A stretch of 53,959 nucleotides of DNA from positions 1 through 53,959 of the forward strand of contig JAMPEW010000019.1 of NCBI GenBank assembly GCA_023664775.1, written 5' to 3'. Positions 26,596 through 32,569 of this stretch are shown in pieces (within the stretch, counting starts at the first letter, position 1; each line of letters opens with the position of its first letter). The notes beneath the pieces were generated by a model. The model was given only the letters and a program-made list of their open reading frames with translations, was not told the origin of the DNA and made no database searches. The translations under genes were made by a program, and so were the position numbers. This stretch comes from Clostridium sp. GTDB taxonomy: Bacteria > Bacillota > Clostridia > Lachnospirales > Lachnospiraceae.

Positions 26596-28039
26596 ACTCC
26601 TTTAAATGAACCCTTACGGTCTGTCCAATCAGGTCCTTGCTTCCTTTAAAATGAACCGTTACATTTTCGCCTGTTCTTCCTGTAACAAATGTATCATCCT
26701 GTGCGTTTATGTCCTCAACAAGCACGTCCTTCGTCTGTCCCTCATAGCGGCGCAGCTGTTCGCCTGCAATTATGTTTACACGCTCCAAAAGACGGTTAAA
26801 CCGTTTTTTTACAACATCTGCATCAATCTGATGTTCCATGGAAGCAGCAGGTGTTCCTGTTCTTTTTGAATATATAAACGTAAACGCCTGGTCGTATCTT
26901 ACACGCTCAACCAAGTCCATCGTCTCCGCAAAGTCTTCCTCGGTTTCGTCAGGGAAGCCAACCATAATGTCCGTAGTAATTGATATATCAGGAATTGCAC
27001 TTCTTATTTTATCCACAAGCGTAAGATAATGCTCCTTCGTATACCGTCTGTTCATTTTCTCAAGTATACGCGAGGAACCTGCCTGTACCGGCAAATGTAT
27101 GTGCTTGCATATTTTTTCCTCTGATGCCATGACAGTAATCAGCTCATCCGACAAATCCTTTGGATGGCTTGTCATAAACCTGATGCGCTCAATACCGGGA
27201 ATGCCGCAGACCATCTTTAAAAGCTTCGGAAATGTAACAGTCTCCTCATCGGGAAGCTGTATCATCCTGCCACCTGAATAATCGTAGATTTTACCGTAGG
27301 AATTTACATTTTGTCCAAGAAGCATAACCTCCTTGACTCCTGCATCGGCAAGCCTCTTTATCTCAGCCGTTATATCCTCAGATTTTCTGCTTCTCTCACG
27401 CCCTCTTACATATGGGACAATGCAATAGGTACAGAAATTGTTGCAGCCATACATAATGTTTACGCCTGATTTAAAGCCGTATTTCATTTTCTGTGGAAGT
27501 GCCTCAACAGTCTCGGAGCTTTGCCCAAGAATTTCTATCGTCTGCCTGCCTGTTGTAAAATATGTGTGCAGAAGCTCGGCAAGCTTGTATATATTATGTG
27601 TTCCGAAAACAATGTCAACAAATTTGTATTTTTCCTTTATAAGCTCAATTACGTGGGGTTCCTGCATCATGCACCCACACAAGCAGATAACCATGCCCGG
27701 ATTTTTTGCCTTGAGATTTTTAAGGTGTCCGAGATGACCGTACAGCTTTTGATTGGCATTTTCCCTCACCGTACATGTATTATATATAACAATGTCAGCA
27801 GCCTCATCCTCTGTTTCCTCACAACCCATCCTATCAAGAATGCCCTTTAGCTTTTCGGAATCATGGGCATTCATCTGACAGCCAAAGGTTGTCACGCAGT
27901 AATTAACCTTGCGGGAATATTTTGCGGCAAGCTCCCAAATGTGTTCCCTGCATTTCGCTATATAATAATACTGCCTGCTTGGCTCTTTTGTCGGCGGCTG
28001 CGTATTTATATCTATGTCTAAATTGATTTCGTTATCCAT
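26561..28039 (-). CDS. miaB: tRNA-2-methylthio-N6-dimethylallyladenosine synthase MiaB
   Basis: A 492-residue radical-SAM methylthiotransferase that completes ms2i6A37 on tRNA prenylated by MiaA. The N-terminal UPF0004 domain supplies three cluster cysteines (TFGCQMNAHDS, YNTCTVRENA, LCGCMMQ). The radical-SAM triad is in YGCNNFCTYCIVPYVRG. A TRAM domain ends the protein (TGRTGENVTVHFKG). The ATG at 28039 starts MDNEINLDID with GGAG about 13 bases upstream. A TTG at 28081 would overlap the antitoxin gene. The start region is duplicated upstream at 28607-28638, evidence of an insertion between promoter and gene. Confidence 0.96.
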   Translation of the reverse strand: MDNEINLDIDINTQPPTKEPSRQYYYIAKCREHIWELAAKYSRKVNYCVTTFGCQMNAHDSEKLKGILDRMGCEETEDEAADIVIYNTCTVRENANQKLYGHLGHLKNLKAKNPGMVICLCGCMMQEPHVIELIKEKYKFVDIVFGTHNIYKLAELLHTYFTTGRQTIEILGQSSETVEALPQKMKYGFKSGVNIMYGCNNFCTYCIVPYVRGRERSRKSEDITAEIKRLADAGVKEVMLLGQNVNSYGKIYDYSGGRMIQLPDEETVTFPKLLKMVCGIPGIERIRFMTSHPKDLSDELITVMASEEKICKHIHLPVQAGSSRILEKMNRRYTKEHYLTLVDKIRSAIPDISITTDIMVGFPDETEEDFAETMDLVERVRYDQAFTFIYSKRTGTPAASMEHQIDADVVKKRFNRLLERVNIIAGEQLRRYEGQTKDVLVEDINAQDDTFVTGRTGENVTVHFKGSKDLIGQTVRVHLKECKGFYFIGAEL

Positions 28040-28056
28040 TTTGCTTGACTTTCTCC
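28025..28056. repeat. Direct repeat copy 1, at the miaB start
   Basis: A 32-base segment carrying the miaB ribosome-site region, ATG and first codons. It matches 28607-28638 with two mismatches. The two copies flank the toxin-antitoxin pair 582 bases apart. Confidence 0.9.
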
Positions 28057-28071
28057 AAATCTGTCCTTTTA

Positions 28072-28284
28072 TCAATCCCAATTTATTTCCTCATGGGAAA
28101 CGGTTTCACCATTCCTGATTTCAACATCAGCATCTTCCAATTCTTTTTTTTCTGTCAAAGTTAATTTTGTAAAATCCGGATCCCATGCCAACACTAACTT
28201 TTTGATGAATTCAAGAGCAAAATTTTGTTCACTCTCTGGTAAAATTTCCATAAGATTTATTGCTTCCTTCGTTATCGCACTCAT
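28072..28284 (-). CDS. Small acidic antitoxin-like protein
   Basis: A 70-residue acidic protein (MSAITKEAINLMEILPESEQ...) directly downstream of a RelE-type toxin. The N-terminal part is predicted helical, and the acidic C-terminal tail (EDADVEIRNGETVSHEEINWD, read as EDADVEIRNG then EEINWD) resembles antitoxin tails that wrap the toxin. No DNA-binding motif is obvious. The order is toxin first, antitoxin second. Family name unknown; the assignment rests on size, charge and context. Confidence 0.65.
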   Translation of the reverse strand: MSAITKEAINLMEILPESEQNFALEFIKKLVLAWDPDFTKLTLTEKKELEDADVEIRNGETVSHEEINWD

Positions 28285-28307
28285 AATTTACTCCTTTCCA
28301 GATAAAA

Positions 28308-28601
28308 TCATTTATAAATATCGCCTCTTGAATCTACATTAATGATATACAAAATTTCTATTTTTCCATCAGAAGTGATGTTATAAATAATTCTGTATTT
28401 GCCAATTCTAAGCCTTTTTCGTCCATCCGAATAGCCTTGAAGTAATTTAATATCGCCTTTTGGCGGTTGCTCTGCCAAACCCTCAATCCCAGCCTTAATC
28501 CTCTGCTTTGTCGGTCTGTCCAACGCAGAAATATATTTTGCGGCTTTTTTACTATATTCAATTTTCAAATTATTATCACACTCCTCTTTATCAGCTACCA
28601 T
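28308..28601 (-). CDS. RelE/ParE-family toxin
   Basis: A protein of up to 97 residues with the RelE/ParE fold signatures: IEYSKKAAKYISALD, a central LLQGYSDGRKRLRIGKYRIIYNI, and a C-terminal SRGDIYK. Members either cut mRNA on the ribosome or inhibit gyrase; which applies cannot be told here. The ATG at 28601 has no ribosome site. A TTG at 28568 has GAGGAG 12 bases upstream and would give a start at KIEYSKK, typical of the family, so the true protein may be 86 residues. The gene lies 23 bases before the antitoxin. It is bounded by the 32-base direct repeats, a sign of mobility. Confidence 0.85.
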   Translation of the reverse strand: MVADKEECDNNLKIEYSKKAAKYISALDRPTKQRIKAGIEGLAEQPPKGDIKLLQGYSDGRKRLRIGKYRIIYNITSDGKIEILYIINVDSRGDIYK

Positions 28602-28606
28602 CTGTA

Positions 28607-28638
28607 GATTTCGTTATACATTTTGCTTGACTTTTTCC
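28607..28638. repeat. Direct repeat copy 2, upstream of the toxin gene
   Basis: This copy contains an AGAGGGG-like ribosome site and an ATG that now opens an 8-codon frame (MYNEIYRW-stop) in place of miaB (MDNEI...). It therefore looks like the original 5' end of miaB, cut off by the insertion. Confidence 0.85.
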
Positions 28639-28689
28639 CCTCTGTTATATAATATGTAGAAAAAGAAATGGGTTTTTTACCGTACAGCT

Positions 28690-29214
28690 TTATTGCTCAA
28701 GCGGGGTGCTCGTTTCTTTTTTTAAGTTTATTATATCATATAAATACAGCTTTCTATTTTCAGAATGTCTTATTACCAGCTCTGCACAAAATACGTTATA
28801 CCTTAAAAAATCATTCATTTCATCAAAAATTGGAATTGCAAATCGGGAATCATACCGATACCACCCAAATTTAGCATTTTTATCATGCTTCTTTGCCATA
28901 TTCTCTTGAAATCTCTTATTTTTTGCAATCTCAACGATTTCAGGAATTCCCTGTGCGGCATTTGCCTTTGCTTTTGCAAGAGCACCCTTTAACTTTGCTG
29001 TATAGTTGGAGCTTGTGTATTCATCGGGAAAATCATTGCCTATGTATATGATTTCTTTACTGTCAGCAATTTCTATGAATTCACCAACATATTGTTTCAT
29101 ATACTGCTCAACATCATTCCAATCTATACTCCTTTTTCCTTTAAATCGTATGTCATTGATTACTGCAATTTGATTTTCATTTACATCCTTTATGATATTT
29201 ACGTTTCTTTCCAT
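28690..29214 (-). CDS. Stand-alone nuclease-like protein, mobile-element type (tentative)
   Basis: A 174-residue protein starting MERNVNIIKDVNENQIAVIN. The C-terminal part (YRYDSRFAIPIFDE, YNVFCAELVIRH, LYLYDIINLKKETSTPLE) resembles the C-terminal domain of large phage and mobile-element polyproteins in gut Firmicutes, thought to be Barnase/EndoU/RelE-like nucleases. I recall the pattern but cannot run a search, so the family is tentative. The ATG at 29214 has GGGGG close upstream. A longer frame from 29367 lacks support. The gene has its own good promoter (29279-29307). It neighbours the inserted toxin-antitoxin pair, so this stretch looks like accessory DNA. Confidence 0.6.
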   Translation of the reverse strand: MERNVNIIKDVNENQIAVINDIRFKGKRSIDWNDVEQYMKQYVGEFIEIADSKEIIYIGNDFPDEYTSSNYTAKLKGALAKAKANAAQGIPEIVEIAKNKRFQENMAKKHDKNAKFGWYRYDSRFAIPIFDEMNDFLRYNVFCAELVIRHSENRKLYLYDIINLKKETSTPLEQ

Positions 29215-29278
29215 AATCCCCCTTGATATGTTCGTTCCAAAACTATTAGGAAGCCCGTCTGTTTTTATCAACTGAATT

Positions 29279-29307
29279 ATTATATGACAGTTGGCATTTT
29301 TTTTCAA
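29279..29307 (-). promoter_or_regulatory. SigA-type promoter of the nuclease-like gene
   Basis: On the minus strand TTGAAA (29307-29302), a 17-base spacer and a perfect TATAAT (29284-29279) lie about 65 bases upstream of the ATG at 29214. Confidence 0.75.
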
Positions 29308-29441
29308 TAGTTTAAAGTGTGGAAAAGTTGTATTAATGTAGGTATGGTATACACGGAAAAGCTGCATTAACCGGATGGGTTTCGGAAAATGCAGCCATGC
29401 ATAAAGGTGTGTAATGTTATGTAATGCCGCAAGGGAACCTT

Positions 29442-29464
29442 CATCGTAAGCTTTGCTTATGATG
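29442..29464. other. Isolated hairpin in a gene-free stretch
   Basis: CATCGTAAGC, three bases and GCTTATGATG form a 10-bp stem with one mismatch. No U-tract follows on either side, so it is not a standard terminator. The remainder of the 29308-29507 gap shows nothing recognisable. Confidence 0.5.
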
Positions 29465-29507
29465 GACCAACGAAGCTGGCAGATGCCTTACGACGTATAA
29501 CCATATA

Positions 29508-29840
29508 TTATTGGGGTGCGGCATAGTACGGTACGATAAGCGTTGCACCGTTGTAAATCTTGTCGCCCTTCAAAGCGTTAATGGATTTAACCTCCTCAAT
29601 ATATTCGTCTATGGAAGCGTACTCCTCCGTCATGTACTCCTCGGCTATGCTCCAAAGTGTATCGTCACGCTCTATGTCTATACACTTAAAATACTTTTCA
29701 TTGTGGGTGCTGGCACTGACTTTATTTGAAAGTCCTGACGCACCAAAAAACAAGGCACAAGTAATCAACAATACGCTCAAACCAATAATAAGCTTTCTGT
29801 GATTGTTATGGATAAAACAAATAATATTATGATAGTTCAT
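29508..29840 (-). CDS. yneA: SOS-induced LysM protein, YneA-type division suppressor
   Basis: A 110-residue protein: short basic N-terminus, one membrane segment (about residues 16-36), then a LysM domain (DDTLWSIAEEYM, about residue 58 onward, ending GATLIVPYY). This is the architecture of YneA, which halts septation during the SOS response in Bacillus and related Firmicutes. The strongest evidence is the promoter: TTGACA-17-TATATT with one LexA box in the spacer and two flanking boxes. GAGGAGG precedes the ATG. Unlike B. subtilis, lexA is not divergently adjacent. The effect on division is inferred from family and regulation. Confidence 0.85.
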   Translation of the reverse strand: MNYHNIICFIHNNHRKLIIGLSVLLITCALFFGASGLSNKVSASTHNEKYFKCIDIERDDTLWSIAEEYMTEEYASIDEYIEEVKSINALKGDKIYNGATLIVPYYAAPQ

Positions 29841-29853
29841 AAAACCGCCTCCT

Positions 29854-29867
29854 CGAATATGTGTTCG
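29854..29867. promoter_or_regulatory. LexA (SOS) box 1
   Basis: CGAATATGTGTTCG, close to the Firmicutes consensus CGAACATATGTTCG. It lies downstream of the -10 element, in the leader of the YneA-type gene. Confidence 0.85.
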
Positions 29868-29879
29868 TCATCTGTAATT

Positions 29880-29908
29880 AATATATCGTACATTTGTTCG
29901 TTTGTCAA
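29880..29908 (-). promoter_or_regulatory. SigA-type promoter of the YneA-type gene
   Basis: On the minus strand a perfect TTGACA (29908-29903) is separated by 17 bases from TATATT (29885-29880). LexA box 2 fills the spacer, so LexA binding would exclude RNA polymerase. Confidence 0.88.
29887..29900. promoter_or_regulatory. LexA (SOS) box 2
   Basis: CGTACATTTGTTCG sits exactly between the -35 and -10 elements, the classical position for repression. Confidence 0.85.
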
Positions 29909-29916
29909 TACATTTT

Positions 29917-29930
29917 CGAATAAATGTTCG
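29917..29930. promoter_or_regulatory. LexA (SOS) box 3
   Basis: CGAATAAATGTTCG lies just upstream of the -35. The three boxes start 33 and 30 bases apart, about three helical turns each, which would put bound LexA dimers on the same face of the DNA. Confidence 0.85.
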
Positions 29931-30100
29931 AAATATTTTTAATTTCTTTTACAGTAATTGTTATACCATTTCATGAGTACAATAAATCTGCCTTATAATA
30001 CATTTTTTATTTTTTTGAAGTTGATACTTGAATTTGATTCATAATACTATTACGTTATTGTCCCTAAGACATAAGACCGACGAAAATATATCTTTATTCT

Positions 30101-30128
30101 TTGACATTTGAGTAATTTACAGTATAAT
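30101..30128 (+). promoter_or_regulatory. SigA-type promoter upstream of the candidate RNA and ttcA-like gene
   Basis: A perfect TTGACA (30101-30106), 16-base spacer and perfect TATAAT (30123-30128) on the plus strand. Transcription should start near 30135, almost 290 bases before the likely ttcA-like start codon. Confidence 0.85.
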
Positions 30129-30130
30129 AT

Positions 30131-30310
30131 ATAAGTCCTATATAAGAATTGTTTAAACCTTATGTAAGTAAAGTGCAGCAGGATTTTTCATCTTGCCTTA
30201 TTTTTAAAGGGCTTACCATGGCAATAAGATGGATTATTCCTTAATGGCTGCATGGGTTATTAACCATAAATTATAGTAAACCACAGGAAATTGTGAAACT
30301 CCTTATTTTC
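30131..30310 (+). ncRNA. Candidate 6S-like long-hairpin RNA
   Basis: About 180 bases after a consensus promoter contain no gene but fold back on themselves. ATAAG (30131-30135) can pair with CTTAT near 30302, GTGCAGC near 30173 with GCTGCAT near 30247, and CATCTT...GCC near 30189 with GGC...AAGATG near 30220. A small extra hairpin (CACA...TGTG) sits in the 3' half. One long interrupted hairpin of about 180 bases with an internal bubble and a small 3' hairpin is the 6S RNA plan, and the 5' end (AAGTCCT) recalls Bacillus 6S-1. It could instead be a long structured leader of the ttcA-like gene. The pairing was done by eye. Confidence 0.4.
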
Positions 30311-30419
30311 AAGACCTAAGATGTACATTGTAGACAAAATTCTACAACGGACATATACAAAACCCGGTTTCGCAATCGCCTATGAAAAAATTATGCTATC
30401 AGGAGATTTTACGTTTGCC

Positions 30420-31157
30420 ATGAAATTACAGAAACTATTAAGCTATACAAGAAGGGCTGTTGACACATATCAGATGATTGCGGATGGGGATAAAATAGCT
30501 GTGGGGATTTCCGGCGGCAAGGACAGCTTGACCCTGCTTTACGCTCTAGCAGGACTTAGAAGATTTTATCCAAAGCATTTTGACATCATTGCAATTACCG
30601 TTAATCTCGGCATACCCGGTTTTGAAACGGAGCATATTGCAAAATTGTGTCAGGAGCTGGACGTGCCATATTACGTGGAAGATACTGAAATATATGAAAT
30701 TATATTTCATGTGAGAAAGGAAACAAATCCCTGCTCTCTCTGTGCCAAAATGAGAAAGGGCGCACTTGACGACAGAATTAAGAAGCTTGGCTGCAACAAG
30801 CTTGCCTACGCCCATCACAAGGATGATATCATCGAAACATTTTTAATGTCACTCATATTCGAGGGACGTATTCATACGTTTTCCCCTGTTACATTTCTTG
30901 ACCGTTCAGGTCTTACGCTTATCAGACCGCTCATGTTCTGCAATGAGGGGGAAATTAAAGCCTTTCAAAATGAAATGAAGCTTCCTGTCGTAGCTGCAAA
31001 ATGTCAGGCTGACGGATATACGAAGCGTGAATATGCAAAAAGCCTTGTAAAATCACTTGATACGGAAAATCCCGGCTGCAAGGAAAAGCTGTTTACGGCT
31101 ATTTTAAATGGAAAGCTGAACGGCTGGCCTGAGGCTATGCCGAGATACAGGCGGTAA
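30420..31157 (+). CDS. TtcA-like tRNA 2-thiolation ATPase
   Basis: A 245-residue PP-loop ATPase of the TtcA/TilS superfamily. Residues include MKLQKLLSYTRRAVD at the N-terminus, the PP-loop GISGGKDSLTLLYALAG, the CxxC motif NPCSLCAKMRKG for an iron-sulfur cluster, YAHHKDDIIETFLMS, and a late Cys in AAKCQADGYTKRE. The family adds sulfur to C32 (TtcA) or related tRNA positions. The frame is open back to an ATG at 30321, but that region has no ribosome site and contains a hairpin (TTGTAG/CTACAA). The ATG at 30420 gives the family's usual N-terminus and has AGGAG 14 bases upstream. It is the only clear plus-strand gene and converges with the next gene 1 base away. Confidence 0.9.
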   Translation: MKLQKLLSYTRRAVDTYQMIADGDKIAVGISGGKDSLTLLYALAGLRRFYPKHFDIIAITVNLGIPGFETEHIAKLCQELDVPYYVEDTEIYEIIFHVRKETNPCSLCAKMRKGALDDRIKKLGCNKLAYAHHKDDIIETFLMSLIFEGRIHTFSPVTFLDRSGLTLIRPLMFCNEGEIKAFQNEMKLPVVAAKCQADGYTKREYAKSLVKSLDTENPGCKEKLFTAILNGKLNGWPEAMPRYRR

Positions 31158-31158
31158 G

Positions 31159-31692
31159 CTATTTATGGTTTTTTAGCATTTCAACTGCCTTTTTTATTGT
31201 GACAGTCTCTCCGTATCTGTCCTTCCATATCAATTCATTAAAATATTTGTATGCAGTTTCCTTATCGAAAAAACAATTGTCAAAGGTTGAATTTGAATAT
31301 TCAGGTATTATCATTTTATAACCATGGTCAAAGCCGCTTTTAATGGTGGCATCTATACAAAAATCCGTCTGCAAGCCTGCCACCATAATGCTTTTTATGC
31401 CCTTGCCGTCCAAATAGTCTGTAAGCCCTGTCATTTTATGCAGAGCGCTGTTTACGGTTTTGTCAAATATCTGTTCACCCTCCAGTGGTTCAAACTCTGA
31501 AAAAATTTCAAAGTCGTCATCCCCCTTGGAAAAGCCTGTTCCCGGTCCATCATCATGCCTGACAAATACGACCTCAATATTATTTTTTCTTGCCTCGGAA
31601 ATAAGCAGATTTATATTTTTCCTGACTTGTTCAAACGCATACAGCCTGTCGTCCATAATGCCTTTTTGCGTATCTACTACCAATAAAACCAT
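31159..31692 (-). CDS. Isochorismatase-family cysteine hydrolase
   Basis: A 177-residue alpha/beta hydrolase. The catalytic triad of the family is visible: Asp in LLVVDTQKG (residue 7), a Lys in FDKTVNSAL, and Cys in VAGLQTDFCIDATI (about residue 112). Members act on amides such as nicotinamide or on isochorismate. Substrate is unknown here, though nadE lies 0.9 kb away. The leader (31693-31884) carries a 23-base direct repeat. Confidence 0.88.
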   Translation of the reverse strand: MVLLVVDTQKGIMDDRLYAFEQVRKNINLLISEARKNNIEVVFVRHDDGPGTGFSKGDDDFEIFSEFEPLEGEQIFDKTVNSALHKMTGLTDYLDGKGIKSIMVAGLQTDFCIDATIKSGFDHGYKMIIPEYSNSTFDNCFFDKETAYKYFNELIWKDRYGETVTIKKAVEMLKNHK

Positions 31693-31722
31693 TAAAAAAA
31701 CCTCCTAATATTTATTGTTAAT

Positions 31723-31810
31723 ATTCTTGATAATTTAATACAAATTATAGTGTTAATAAGCACTCTCGTATCTTCTTCTAGGTTAAAATTCCTAATAATT
31801 TAATACAAAT
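31723..31810. repeat. 23-bp direct repeat pair in an intergenic leader
   Basis: Two 23-base copies (31723-31745 and 31788-31810) differ at two positions and are 65 bases apart. The core is taatttaatacaaat. They lie upstream of the cysteine hydrolase and downstream of the CPBP gene. They could be operator sites or an AT-rich duplication. Confidence 0.6.
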
Positions 31811-31884
31811 CTTGCTCCACATTTATCCTATATTTCTGCGAATATGCTTGTTCCCTCCAAAATCAAGCCTCCTGCCATCCTTTA

Positions 31885-32556
31885 TCATTTAGTTATATAA
31901 GGCAGAATTAACGTGCAATATGAAATTAAATTGTAACCGCAATGTGCAAGAATACAGCAAAATATACAGTTTGTTTTTATATAAAGCAGTCCTAAAATAA
32001 TGCCGCACACAAAAGCTGACAAGGTCTGTACCATGTTAAAATGCAGTAACCCGAACAAAGCAGAAGAAATGAATAACGCTTTTAAAATTCCGTATGTATG
32101 CTTTAATCCACCTAAAACAATGCCCCTCATAAGTATTTCTTCAATAACAGGAGCAAGCAGGCATACCTGAATTAAGCTTGTTATTGGTGCTGTTATCAAG
32201 CTCTGAATTGTTTGCTGATAGTCTTGTTCGCTTTGAGGGAACATGCTTTCAAAAACAGGGTCCAAGCATTTATCCAGCAGCAGAAAAAACAACATGGAAC
32301 AGCAAATGGCTAAAATAATTCCCATAAAAGTTATATTGGAAAATACTTGCAGCTCATAGCCTGTTTTCTTTAGCAGCAAGATGAAGCAAACGATACATAT
32401 TGATATGGTAATAATATTCAGTATATTTGAATATTTCGGAGCGATTTTTCTCCAAAATGCAACATCTAAAAATGTATAGAACAGCATTACACCAAAATAT
32501 GCAGCCGTCAAAAGGAAAGCCTTGCTGATAGTTATGTTATATTCTTTTTTCTTCAA
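31885..32556 (-). CDS. CPBP-family intramembrane metalloprotease
   Basis: A 223-residue membrane protein with about seven to eight hydrophobic helices. It has the ABI/CPBP motifs EEILMRGIVLGGL (EExxxR), FGLLHFN (FxxxH) and CCILAHCGYN. The family includes type II CAAX-prenyl proteases and bacterial proteins tied to bacteriocin self-immunity or membrane signalling. Its substrate is unknown. It lies 13 bases after nadE, so it is probably read through from it. Confidence 0.9.
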   Translation of the reverse strand: MKKKEYNITISKAFLLTAAYFGVMLFYTFLDVAFWRKIAPKYSNILNIITISICIVCFILLLKKTGYELQVFSNITFMGIILAICCSMLFFLLLDKCLDPVFESMFPQSEQDYQQTIQSLITAPITSLIQVCLLAPVIEEILMRGIVLGGLKHTYGILKALFISSALFGLLHFNMVQTLSAFVCGIILGLLYIKTNCIFCCILAHCGYNLISYCTLILPYITK

Positions 32557-32569
32557 TGTAAATTTTTCC

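Noticed and set aside
29220-29240. Fourth LexA box upstream of the nuclease-like gene
   Set aside because: Only one half-site (CGAACATAT on the minus strand) matches; the second half is absent.
29442-29464. Terminator of the YneA-type gene
   Set aside because: The stem is good but no run of U follows on either strand.
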